Of a DNA stretch of 64,000 bases, positions 15,471 to 25,780 are shown piece by piece. The stretch comes from DATFRX01 sp035630615. GTDB taxonomy: Bacteria; Actinomycetota; Actinomycetes; Propionibacteriales; Nocardioidaceae. A program made the position numbers and the translations under genes. The DNA is taken from assembly GCA_035630615.1 (NCBI GenBank), contig DASQKI010000038.1, forward strand, positions 62,001 through 126,000. The letters are read 5' to 3'. How positions within the stretch are numbered: the first letter of the stretch is position 1; each line of letters starts with the position of its first letter. A model generated the notes under the pieces. That model saw only the letters and a program-made list of their open reading frames with translations, did not search any database and was not told the origin of the DNA.

Positions 15471-16904
15471 ATGACTATGTCCCGTTCTGCTCGCGCGCTG
15501 GCAGCCGGCGCCGCGTTCGCTTCACTCGCCGCCGTCGTCCCGACGGTCGCCGAGGCCAGTTCGGCCAGCCCCTCCGGTGATCAAGGAGCGCCCGGGATCG
15601 GCGACCCGTACTTACCGTTGGAAGGCAATGGCGGTTACGACGTCCGCCACTACGACCTGAGCTTCTCCTACGACCCGCGACCGACCGCCTCGACGGCGTC
15701 AACGTGATCCGCGCCAGGGCAACGCAAGACCTCTCGCGTTTCGACCTCGACCTACAGCAGCTCGACGTCAGCGCGGTCACGGTCAACGATGAAGCCGCCG
15801 CCTTCACCCGGGAGGCCAGGAGCTGCAGATCACGCCGAGCAACCGGATCCGCAATGGCGCCACCTTCAACGTGGCCGTGACATACGGCGGCGTGCCGGAG
15901 ACGATCGTCGGCTCGCCCATCGTGTTCGGGTCGCCGTACGGATTCCTGCACACTCCGGACGGCGCGTTCATGGGCGACGAGCCCAACGTCACGTCGACCT
16001 GGAGCCCGCTCAACGACCACCCGAGCGACAAGGCGACGTGGACCTTCCGGGTGACGGTGCCCGAGGGATTGGGTGTCGTCGCCAACGGTCGCCTCGTCTC
16101 GCAGTCAACCGCCAATGGGCAGTCGACGTCGTCTGGGACGAGCCGTACCCGATGTCCAACTACCTCGCCACCGCGGACATCGGCCACTGGGTGATCCGGA
16201 CCGGCGAGACGCCGGGTGGCATCCCCTCGACCGTGGCCGTCGATCCCGCGATCATCGCCAACAACCCCAACGCGGTCGACTACTACTTCGACAGCACTGC
16301 CGAGGCGACCGACCTCTGGAACGACACCTTCGGGCCGTACCCGTTCGACTCGACCGGCGCGATCGAGGACGCTCGCTACAACGGCCAACCTCTCGGGTTC
16401 TCGCTGGAGACCCAGACGCGTCCGATCTACTCGGGCTTCCGCAGCACCTCGACGATCGCTCACGAGCAAGCGCACCAGTGGTACGGCGACAGCGTCTCGG
16501 TGCGGACCTGGGACAGCATCTGGCTCAACGAGGGCTTCGCCTCGTTCGCCCAGTACCTGTGGCTCGACCACCTCGGGACCCGCACTGCGCACGAGTCGTT
16601 CCTGCTCGACTACAGCCGCAAGAAGAACGATCCGTTCTGGGACACCGTGATCGCCGACCCGCAGCGAGACACGATGTTCGCCAACGCCGTCTACCGACGC
16701 GGAGCGATGACGCTGCAGGCACTGAGGGAGAAGATCGGCGACGATCCGTTCTTCCAGATCCTGCGTACGTGGGCCGCGCAGCACCGCTACGGCACGGCGA
16801 CCACCGAGCACTTCACCGCCTTGTCAGAGCAGATCTCGGGTCAGGACCTCGACTCGTTCTTCCAGACCTGGCTGTATTCCTCGGGCAAACCAACCAGTTG
16901 GTGA
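15471..16904 (+). pseudogene. M1 family metallopeptidase, three frameshifts
   Basis: Read across three frames this is a complete M1 aminopeptidase-like protein: signal peptide (first 30 codons, ending VAEASS), then GNGGYDVRHYDLSFSYDP, IRARATQDLSRF, GVPETIVGSPIVFGSP, PLNDHPSDKATWTF, WDEPYPMSNYLATADIG, the zinc site HEQAH with NEGFASF about 20 residues on, and the normal end FFQTWLYSSGKPTSW. One base is missing after 15676, after 15813 and after 16127. Inserting one base at each restores the expected protein. Both the N- and C-termini are intact, so either decay is recent or the assembly has indels. Confidence 0.85.
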
Positions 16905-16940
16905 CTCGGGCTTTCTGCCGGACCTTCAGGCAGCCCTGGA

Positions 16941-17333
16941 CTAGGGCTCGAGCGAACTCGGATCGGCTGGGATGTCGACCGCGTGCTCCTGGAGCGCCGC
17001 GAGTGGCACGACCGTCAGCGCTTCCTCATTGGTGGAGGCGAGCACGACCGGCGCCGCGACACCGTCGACGTGGGCTCGCGCCCAGTTGAGCGCCGTCACG
17101 CACCAGCGGTCGCCCGGCGACAGCCCGAGAAAGCTGTACTCAGGTCTTGGTGTCGAGAGGTCGTTGCCGATGCCCCGCTGGTGGTCGAGAAACTCCGCCG
17201 TGACGACCGCGCAAATGGTGTGGCTGCCGGGATCCTCCGGGCCGGCGCTGCAGCAGCCATCCCGGAAGAAGCCGGTGACCGGCTCGGTGCCACACGGCTC
17301 CAGCTCCCCACCCAGAACATTGCGCTGTGTCAT
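16941..17333 (-). CDS. DUF2237 family protein
   Basis: This 130-residue protein matches DUF2237 throughout: QRNVLGGELEPCGTEPVTGF, FRDGCCSAGPEDPGSHTICA, GNDLSTPRPEYSFLGLSPGD and RWCVTALNW. The conserved cysteines at about 14, 27-28, 42 and 79 suggest metal or redox chemistry, but no activity is known. The ATG at 17333 is chosen because the family starts there; the frame remains open far upstream only because it runs antisense to zwf. Convergent with the M1 pseudogene and divergent from zwf. Confidence 0.85.
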   Translation of the reverse strand: MTQRNVLGGELEPCGTEPVTGFFRDGCCSAGPEDPGSHTICAVVTAEFLDHQRGIGNDLSTPRPEYSFLGLSPGDRWCVTALNWARAHVDGVAAPVVLASTNEEALTVVPLAALQEHAVDIPADPSSLEP

Positions 17334-17486
17334 ATAACCAGCATCTCGCAGAGCGATCGGGCCGGCCAAACGACGTAACCCGCAGCAAGCGGTTGCGGTC
17401 AGATCACCCTGCATGGGCGACGCGGGTAGGACAGGCGTGGGACATCGTGGCTTCGTGACCGACGTCCGTACCGACGCACGAGGCTG

Positions 17487-18884
17487 ATGATGACGACAAA
17501 TGGTAGTGAAGCCCGGCCAGCTGACGTTTTGGTGGTGTTTGGGATCACGGGGGACCTGGCGAAGGTGATGACGTTTCGGTCGCTTTATCGGCTCGAGGCA
17601 CGCGGCCTGCTGACGTGTCCGGTCGTCGGTGTCGCCGTCGACGACTGGGACGCCAAGCGACTCGTGGAGCGCGCGCGCGAGTCGATCGTCGGCACTGGTG
17701 AGGAACTCGACGAGGCGGTGTTCGCGCGATTCGCCGAGCGGCTGTCGTACGTGAGTGGCGACTTCACCGATGCCGGCACCTACCAGCGCGTCGCCGCTGC
17801 GATCAAGGGACGGGAGACTCCGGTCTTCTACCTCGAGATCCCACCGTTCCTGTTCGGCAAGGTCATCGGACAACTCTCCGAAGCCGGTCTGACGGCAAAC
17901 GGCCGGGTCGTCATCGAGAAGCCGTTCGGCCACGACCTCGAGTCGGCTCGTGCCCTCGCCGCGGAGTTGCACCAGTACATCGACGAGTCCCAGCTGTTTC
18001 GGATCGACCACTATCTCGGGAAGATGGGCGTCGAAGAGGCTCTCTACATACGGTTCGCCAACGCCATCCTCGAGCCGGTCTGGAATCGCAACTACGTCGA
18101 ATGCGTGCAGATCACCATGGCGGAAAGCTTCGGGGTCGAGGATCGCGGTCACTTCTACGATCCCGTCGGAGCGCTGCGCGACGTGGTCGTCAACCACCTC
18201 ATGCAGGTCGTGTCGGTGGGCGCGATGGAGGCTCCCTCGCGCCGCGACATCATCAAGGACACCCAGGTCGCCCTTTTCAAGGCCATGCCCGACGCGGACC
18301 CCAGCAACTATGTGCGCGGACAGTACGACGGCTATCGCGACATCGACGGTGTCGCCGACGACTCGACCACCGAGACGTTCGCGGCGCTCCGTCTCGACAT
18401 CGACAACTGGCGCTGGTCCGGCGTCCCCATCTTCATCCGGGCCGGCAAGTGCCTCGCCACCACCCAGACCGAGCTTCGCCTCGTGTTCAAGAAGCCCCCG
18501 CGGCTCGGCTTCGGCTTCGGCGGCGACCGCGCGCCCAAGCCCGATCAGCTGGTCATCCGGCTGGACCCGTCGACGGGGGTTCGGATCACCGCAGACGCGC
18601 GTCGAGCCGATGCTGATGGGCCCCAGGCGGTCGATCTCGACGTGGAGTTCGCGGAGGCCGGCGGGGAGGGGCCCACGCCGTACGAGGTGTTGTTACACGC
18701 GGCCATGGTCGGCGAGACGAATCGGTTCAAACGGCAGGACTCCGTCGAGGAAACCTGGCGGATCATGCAGCCGCTCCTGGACAAGCCGCCGCCGGTCCAC
18801 CCGTACACCCCAGGCTCGTGGGGTCCAAAGGCCGCCGACGACCTCACGGCCGCATTCGGTGGCTGGGAGGATCCCTGGGTCTGA
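17487..18884 (+). CDS. zwf: Glucose-6-phosphate dehydrogenase, copy 1
   Basis: A 465-residue Zwf. The nucleotide site GITGDLAK is at about 19-26, EKPFGHD at 144-150 and the active-site RIDHYLGK at 172-179. It oxidises glucose 6-phosphate to 6-phosphogluconolactone with NAD(P). It differs from copy 2 at 56559 right after the active site (MGVEEAL against EPAMDIL), so the two may differ in regulation or cofactor. Two adjacent ATGs are possible; GAGG at 17480-17483 favours the second (17490). No opcA or other pentose phosphate gene is next to it, and it converges with an aldose epimerase gene. Confidence 0.95.
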   Translation: MMTTNGSEARPADVLVVFGITGDLAKVMTFRSLYRLEARGLLTCPVVGVAVDDWDAKRLVERARESIVGTGEELDEAVFARFAERLSYVSGDFTDAGTYQRVAAAIKGRETPVFYLEIPPFLFGKVIGQLSEAGLTANGRVVIEKPFGHDLESARALAAELHQYIDESQLFRIDHYLGKMGVEEALYIRFANAILEPVWNRNYVECVQITMAESFGVEDRGHFYDPVGALRDVVVNHLMQVVSVGAMEAPSRRDIIKDTQVALFKAMPDADPSNYVRGQYDGYRDIDGVADDSTTETFAALRLDIDNWRWSGVPIFIRAGKCLATTQTELRLVFKKPPRLGFGFGGDRAPKPDQLVIRLDPSTGVRITADARRADADGPQAVDLDVEFAEAGGEGPTPYEVLLHAAMVGETNRFKRQDSVEETWRIMQPLLDKPPPVHPYTPGSWGPKAADDLTAAFGGWEDPWV

Positions 18885-18896
18885 CCGGCCGCGGAT

Positions 18897-19850
18897 TCAC
18901 CCGGCTTTCGACGACTCCGGTCGCAGCCCCCATCTCGACTGCCAGGACTGACCGGGATCGAGCTCGATCAGGTCCGTTCCGGTACGCAGCGCATCAGGTG
19001 GACACGTCATCGGTTCGACCGCGACCGCCGTCCGTCGTCGTCCGGGGTCACTGACCAGGTCCGCGGTGTAGACCATCAGATAGCGATACCCGTCGTCGAT
19101 CCACAGCTGGACCGAGCGGTCGCCGGTCGGATCGCTGAGCACCGCGATCGCACGGCCGTCGTCGCCTCGGACGAGGTCGCCGAAGGCGGTGTCCAGCCGG
19201 GTGGTCCCGATCCTGCGCGGCTGGGCGAAGTCCAAGGGAGTCGCCGCTACCGGAACCGTCGTCGGTTGCTCGCCCGAGCCGTTCGGGTCGAGGTACGTGG
19301 TCGCAGGCACCGTCAGGTCGAGCCCGTCAATCGCGGTCGCTCCGAGGCCGAGGTACGGATGGAAGCCGACCCCGAACGGCGCTCGCTCGGTGCCCACGTT
19401 ACTCGCCCGGAACGTGGCGGTGAGACCCGAATCGTCCAGCTCGTAGGTGAGCTCGAGGTCGAGTTGCCACTCGTACCCGGGCTGTGGCCGCACCGGGTAG
19501 GCCAGCGTCACAGACGCCGGTGCATGGGTGACGAGCGACCAGTCCGACCATCGCACCAGACCATGGATCGCATCGTGTCGGCTCGGCTCGTTGAGCGGCG
19601 CCTGACACTCGTGTCCGCCGTATCGGTAACTGCCGTCGGTGAGGCGGTTGGGCCACGGCGCGAGCACCTGCCCCCGACCGTCGCGCGCCCGCTCGTCGAT
19701 GCCGAAGCCGTCGATCACGTCCCGTCCGTCGACGGTATAGCCGCGCAGTGTGGCGCCCACCTGGGTGACGTGAGCCCGCGAGCCGCCGTGGGCGATGACG
19801 TGCTGGTCGCCGGACGGCAGCCTGCCGTCGGACGGAACGTCGATGCTCAT
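18897..19850 (-). CDS. Aldose 1-epimerase family protein
   Basis: A 317-residue galactose-mutarotase-like enzyme. Catalytic features are visible: the first His in DAIHGLVRWSDW, the second in FGVGFHPYLGLG, and the general-base Glu in AVAVEPMTCPPDA. APWPNRLTDGSYRYGG is the sugar-binding start. It interconverts alpha and beta anomers of aldohexoses. The start at ATG 19850 lies just past the GMC stop (19859-19861), so it is the last gene of the GH15-NDH2-GMC-epimerase block. A beta-glucose-forming role fits the upstream oxidoreductase. Confidence 0.87.
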   Translation of the reverse strand: MSIDVPSDGRLPSGDQHVIAHGGSRAHVTQVGATLRGYTVDGRDVIDGFGIDERARDGRGQVLAPWPNRLTDGSYRYGGHECQAPLNEPSRHDAIHGLVRWSDWSLVTHAPASVTLAYPVRPQPGYEWQLDLELTYELDDSGLTATFRASNVGTERAPFGVGFHPYLGLGATAIDGLDLTVPATTYLDPNGSGEQPTTVPVAATPLDFAQPRRIGTTRLDTAFGDLVRGDDGRAIAVLSDPTGDRSVQLWIDDGYRYLMVYTADLVSDPGRRRTAVAVEPMTCPPDALRTGTDLIELDPGQSWQSRWGLRPESSKAG

Positions 19851-19858
19851 CGGCCGAC

Positions 19859-21412
19859 TCAACCCATGCGGGCGAGCAGATGGTCGCCGACCCGGAGGGC
19901 GTTGGCCATGGCCGTGAGCGCCGGATTGACCGCGCCGATGCTCGGGAAGAAGCTCGTGTCGACGACGTAGAGATTGTCGAGCTCGTGGGCCTTGCAGTCG
20001 GCGTCGAGCACCGATGTCGCCGGGTCGCTTCCGAACCGTACGGTCCCGGCTTGATGCGCGCAGCCGGCCACGGGGATGTCGTTCTTCATGTACACGTCGC
20101 GTGGGATCAGGTGGTGGGGATGCATGCCCAGGTGGCTGAGGTTCTTCTTGACCCGGTGATAGAGCTGCTCCATCGGCTCCTGGTTGTTCGGGATGTAGCT
20201 GAGCACGACATTGCCGTCGGCGTCGAGGGTCACTCGGTTGTCGGGGTCCGGCAGGTCTTCGACGGAGAGCCAGAAGTCGACAGCTCGCTCGGCGACGTCG
20301 GCGAGCATGAGCGTCGGCGCTAGTCGGGTCTCGAGGGGTTTCTCCCCTCGGTACATAGGCGCCGACGACTTGCCGACCATCTGCAGGTTGCCCATCGGAA
20401 ACTCGAAGTCGTCGTCGCCGAAGTAGTAGTCGTTCATGCCGAGGGTCTTCTGGAAGCGCGTGTCGTTCTTCTCCGTCGAGATCGCGAGGAATGCGCGACT
20501 GTTGTGGAAGACATAGTTGCGTCCGACCTGGCCGGAACCGTTGGCCAGACCGTTCGGGTGTCGGTCGCCGGCGCTGGACAGCAACAGCTTGGCCGAGTTG
20601 ACCGCGCCGGCCGACACGACGACCAGGTCACCGGTGAAGCGAGACTCGGCGCCATCGACGGCGGCGACGACCGCGGCGACCGAATGCCCCGACGCGTCCG
20701 TCTCCAGCCGGAGAACCTCGGTGTTGCGGAGGAGCGTCACGTTGTCGTGCCGGAGGGCCGGACGTACGGCGATGACGTCGGCATCAGACTTGGCATGCAC
20801 CAAGCATGCGAATCCGTCGCAGGTCGCGCACCGGATGCACGCACTGAATGCCGGATCGGCCTCGTCGAGCATGATCCCGCACGGTGAGTGGAACGGATGC
20901 AGGCCAAGGCTTGCCATGTCGTCGAACAGTCGCTGGATGCGTGGCTCGTGCGAGACCGGAGGGTACGGGTACGCCGCCGAGGCGGGCGGTTCGGTGGGAT
21001 CCTCCCCACGGGCGCCATGCACCTGGTAGAGATGCTCGGCCTGGGTGTAGTACGGCTCGAGCGTGGCGTAGTCGATCGGCCAGGCCGGCGAGATGCCGTC
21101 GTGGTGCTTGAGCTCCTCGAAGTCGCGCTCGCGCAGCCGATACAGTGCGGCGCCGTAGAACTTCGTCGCGCCGCCCACGAAGTAGTGGACCTGGGGCTGG
21201 AAGGAGTTGCCGTCCCTGTCATACCACGTGTCCGTGGAGACATACCGGTTGTCGACGAACACGGCCTCCGCGTCCCAGTTCTCCACCTCACGCGGCAGCC
21301 AGTCGCCGCGCTCCAGGACCAGCACGCGCTTGCCGGACGGCGCGAGTCGGTGCGCCAGGGTGCCACCACCTGCTCCCGAGCCGACGATGATGACGTCGTA
21401 GTGGTCGGCCAT
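19859..21412 (-). CDS. GMC family FAD-dependent oxidoreductase with a cysteine cluster
   Basis: A 517-residue GMC oxidoreductase. The FAD site GSGAGG is at 11-16. The C-terminal catalytic pair is visible as His453 in GCAHQAGTVRFG and Asn496 in GAVNPALTAMANALR. An unusual insert carries Cys178 and then CIRCATCDGFAC (Cys 192, 195, 198, 203), which could bind an iron-sulfur cluster as in FAD-glucose dehydrogenases. There is no signal peptide. The substrate is probably a sugar or other alcohol; the neighbouring epimerase and GH15 suggest glucose. GAGGAGGG lies upstream of ATG 21412. Confidence 0.86.
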   Translation of the reverse strand: MADHYDVIIVGSGAGGGTLAHRLAPSGKRVLVLERGDWLPREVENWDAEAVFVDNRYVSTDTWYDRDGNSFQPQVHYFVGGATKFYGAALYRLRERDFEELKHHDGISPAWPIDYATLEPYYTQAEHLYQVHGARGEDPTEPPASAAYPYPPVSHEPRIQRLFDDMASLGLHPFHSPCGIMLDEADPAFSACIRCATCDGFACLVHAKSDADVIAVRPALRHDNVTLLRNTEVLRLETDASGHSVAAVVAAVDGAESRFTGDLVVVSAGAVNSAKLLLSSAGDRHPNGLANGSGQVGRNYVFHNSRAFLAISTEKNDTRFQKTLGMNDYYFGDDDFEFPMGNLQMVGKSSAPMYRGEKPLETRLAPTLMLADVAERAVDFWLSVEDLPDPDNRVTLDADGNVVLSYIPNNQEPMEQLYHRVKKNLSHLGMHPHHLIPRDVYMKNDIPVAGCAHQAGTVRFGSDPATSVLDADCKAHELDNLYVVDTSFFPSIGAVNPALTAMANALRVGDHLLARMG

Positions 21413-21423
21413 GGTGTCCCTCC

Positions 21424-22752
21424 TCAGGGCGAGCTCTCGGTGCTCTTGCCGGACTCCGGGGCCTCGACCGTGATGTGCGGGACGTCGGCGTCGGCGTCGC
21501 CCCAAGCGATCCGCCTCGGCGCCGACGCGGCCTCGACGGTGGCGGCGTGGTCGCGGTCGAAGTAGTCCCATGCCCAGTTCAAGAAAGCGTCGGTCTTGCT
21601 GTGGGCTCCGCTCAGCAGCATCGCGTGTACGCCGAGCCAGGCCGCGAACGCAACCGGGCCGTCGACCTGGTGCCGTCGCCGCCCGACCTCCGCCACGGCG
21701 GCGTTGCGGCCAATCATCGCCATGATGCCCTTGTCCTTGTAGCGGAACGGCCGGCGGTCTTCGCCGTTCCGGTCCCGCAGGATGTTCTCGGCCGCCCACC
21801 GACCGGATTGCTGGGCGACCGACCCCAGCTGGGGCAGCGTCTCGCCGTCGGCGCCCGGCACGTTGGCTACGTCGCCGACCGCGTAGACGCCGGGATAGCC
21901 GTCAACTGTGAGGTCTGGCCGCACGTCGATCCGGCCGCCGCGTCCGGGGCTGGGTCCGGCCGTCTGGGCAACCTCGCCGCCGGACTCACCGCCGGCCCAG
22001 ACGATGGTCCGCGTTGCGATGGCGTCGCCGCTATCGAGCTCGACCCGGTCGGCGTGCACGGCCGTGACCCCGCTGCCGAGCCTGACGTCGGCGCCGGCCT
22101 TGGTGAGCTTGGCATGGGCGTACTCGTGGGACTTGTCGGAGAATCCCCCGAGCAGGCGGGACCCACGGTCGACGATGGTGATTTGGCCATGGTGCTCGAC
22201 GTGACCGGTCTGACTGAGAGCGCTCATCAGCTCGGCCAACGCCCCAGTGGTCTCGACCCCCGTCGGGCCGCCTCCCACCACGACCACGTCGAGCGAGCCT
22301 TCGACGGGGTCCTGCGAGTCCGCCGCCGCTTGGATCAGCCGCTGGAGGTGGCGGCGGAGTCGTTCGGCGTCGACGACCGAATAGAGCGGGAAGCCGTGTT
22401 CGGCGGCGCCGGGGGTCCCGAAGAAGTTGGGCTGGGCTCCTGCCGCCATCACCAAGTGCGATCCGGTGAGGGTTCGCCCGTCGGCCAGCTGCAGCGTGCG
22501 CTCGGCGAGATTCACCTTCGCGACGTCGGCGGTCAGGATCTCCACCGAGGGGAAATCGTCGAAGATCACCCGATGCGGGCGGGCGACGTCCTCGGCGGGC
22601 AGTTGCGACGTCGCCACCTGATACAGAAGCGGCTGGAACTGGTGGTAGTCGTTGCGATCGACCAGCGTCACAGGGATGCCCTCGTCACCGAGCTTGAGTG
22701 CGCAGCCGACGCCGGCCAGTCCGCCGCCGAGCACGAGAACGTTGTCCACCAC
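21424..22752 (-). CDS. Type II NADH dehydrogenase-like flavoprotein (NDH-2)
   Basis: A 442-residue pyridine nucleotide-disulfide-fold protein of the NDH-2 type. The FAD motif is LGGGLAGVGCALKL near the N-terminus, and the NAD motif VVVGGGPTGVETTGALAELM is at about residue 160. FAD-closing features are VYAVGDVANVPG and LPQLGSVAQQSGRWAAENI. The C-terminal hydrophobic/aromatic region (about 370-400) resembles the membrane-contact part. It would pass electrons from NADH to menaquinone without proton pumping. GTG 22752 has AAAGGGAG upstream. It sits between GH15 and the GMC gene. Confidence 0.86.
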   Translation of the reverse strand: MVDNVLVLGGGLAGVGCALKLGDEGIPVTLVDRNDYHQFQPLLYQVATSQLPAEDVARPHRVIFDDFPSVEILTADVAKVNLAERTLQLADGRTLTGSHLVMAAGAQPNFFGTPGAAEHGFPLYSVVDAERLRRHLQRLIQAAADSQDPVEGSLDVVVVGGGPTGVETTGALAELMSALSQTGHVEHHGQITIVDRGSRLLGGFSDKSHEYAHAKLTKAGADVRLGSGVTAVHADRVELDSGDAIATRTIVWAGGESGGEVAQTAGPSPGRGGRIDVRPDLTVDGYPGVYAVGDVANVPGADGETLPQLGSVAQQSGRWAAENILRDRNGEDRRPFRYKDKGIMAMIGRNAAVAEVGRRRHQVDGPVAFAAWLGVHAMLLSGAHSKTDAFLNWAWDYFDRDHAATVEAASAPRRIAWGDADADVPHITVEAPESGKSTESSP

Positions 22753-22770
22753 GATGACTCCCTTTGCCTC

Positions 22771-24633
<1,863 letters not shown>

Positions 24634-24699
24634 CGTCCCGCCCTCCTTCCCGCCTGTCGAGAGGGACCTGCCCACCATCGGCAGATCGGTTCTCGGGAC

Positions 24700-24727
24700 G
24701 CATCACCCGACCAAGGTGATGTGGGGG
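24700..24727. promoter_or_regulatory. 28-bp element, copy A (upstream of GH15, just after cydB)
   Basis: Contains the inverted repeat CATCACC (24701-24707) / GGTGATG (24715-24721) with a 7-nt spacer. The 28 bases match copy B at 27342-27369 at 23 positions. It lies 10 nt beyond the cydB stop and 67 nt before the GH15 start. It could be a shared operator for the GH15 block and cydAB, or a transcript-end hairpin. A partly DosR-like GGGAC...CCC (24695-24708) overlaps it. Confidence 0.45.
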
Positions 24728-24736
24728 CCGCAACGG

Positions 24737-25780
24737 TCAGCTCGAGAGACGATCCGGCGCTCGGTCGTCGGCCTCCTCGACTCCCTCCTCCGGAAGCAGA
24801 TCACGCTGGTGGAGGACATAGAGCAGCATGAAGCCGGGCAGGACGATGACCACCGCGAGCACAACCGCCACCAGCACCGCCTGGAGCGTGCCCGAGGGAG
24901 CCGCCGCATCCGAGACGGTGAGGCTCTCCGGCAGGAGGTACGGCCACTGCGCAGCTCCCCAAGAGGCGACGAGACTCGCCACCGCGAGCATGGCGAGCAG
25001 TCGAGCCCCCCGAGGAGCTCCGCGGACCAGCAGGAGGAGCGCGCCCGCTCCGCAGAGGACGGTGGCGACCACGAGTGCCAACGCGCGCGACTTGAGGCCG
25101 TCGAAGACGTGCGACGCGTCGGCATGCAGCACGAACAGGCCGACGACGGAGATGGCCCCGACGACAACAGCGGCAACGGCGGCCCGGCGACGAAAGTACT
25201 CCACCATGTCCGCGTCGCCCTGATGCCGGGCATCCCAGACGAGGTAAACCGCCGAGAGGTACGCGATGACCGCGATCGCCAGGACGCCGCTCACGACCGA
25301 CGTCGGGTTGATCCAGCTGTCCACCGGATCTCCAGCCTCCCCACCAGCCGGCACCTCGCCGGAAGCGATGCCGCCGACGATCGCCCCCATGCAGTACGGC
25401 ACCAGCACCGAGGAGCAGGCGAAGCCGCCGCCGAACACGCGGCGATAGCGAAGCGAGACGACCACCTTCCGGAATGCGAAGCTCGCCCCGCGAAGGACGA
25501 TGCCCAACGCCGCGATGGCCAGGGGCACCCACAGCGTCAGGGTGATCGAGGCATAGGCCTCCGGGAACGCCGTCCACAAGACGACGAAGATGAAAATCAG
25601 CCAGACGTGGTTGGCCTCCCAGACCGGACCGATGGCACGCTCGATGACCAGGCGGGGCCGGCTTCCGCGCTCCGGACCGCCGGCGATGAGATCCCAGAAC
25701 CCGGCGCCGAAGTCGGCGCCTCCGAAGACCGCATAGGCGACCACGGCGAGCATGAGGACGACCGCGATCGTGGTGCTCAC
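24737..25780 (-). CDS. cydB: Cytochrome bd quinol oxidase subunit II
   Basis: This 347-residue integral membrane protein has about eight to nine helices and matches CydB. It has the N-terminal YAVFGGADFGAGFWDLIAGG, then ERAIGPVWEANHVWLI, which are the conserved parts of the family, and the FAFRKVV segment. With CydA it forms the high-affinity menaquinol oxidase in the cytoplasmic membrane. The GTG start overlaps the cydA stop as GTGA (25777-25780). No cydCD genes for maturation follow; they must be elsewhere if present. Confidence 0.93.
   Translation of the reverse strand: MSTTIAVVLMLAVVAYAVFGGADFGAGFWDLIAGGPERGSRPRLVIERAIGPVWEANHVWLIFIFVVLWTAFPEAYASITLTLWVPLAIAALGIVLRGASFAFRKVVVSLRYRRVFGGGFACSSVLVPYCMGAIVGGIASGEVPAGGEAGDPVDSWINPTSVVSGVLAIAVIAYLSAVYLVWDARHQGDADMVEYFRRRAAVAAVVVGAISVVGLFVLHADASHVFDGLKSRALALVVATVLCGAGALLLLVRGAPRGARLLAMLAVASLVASWGAAQWPYLLPESLTVSDAAAPSGTLQAVLVAVVLAVVIVLPGFMLLYVLHQRDLLPEEGVEEADDRAPDRLSS

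Noticed and set aside
16941..18197. A 418-codon minus-strand frame running under zwf copy 1
   Set aside because: Only the last 130 codons (from 17333) are DUF2237; the rest is antisense to zwf and unlike protein.
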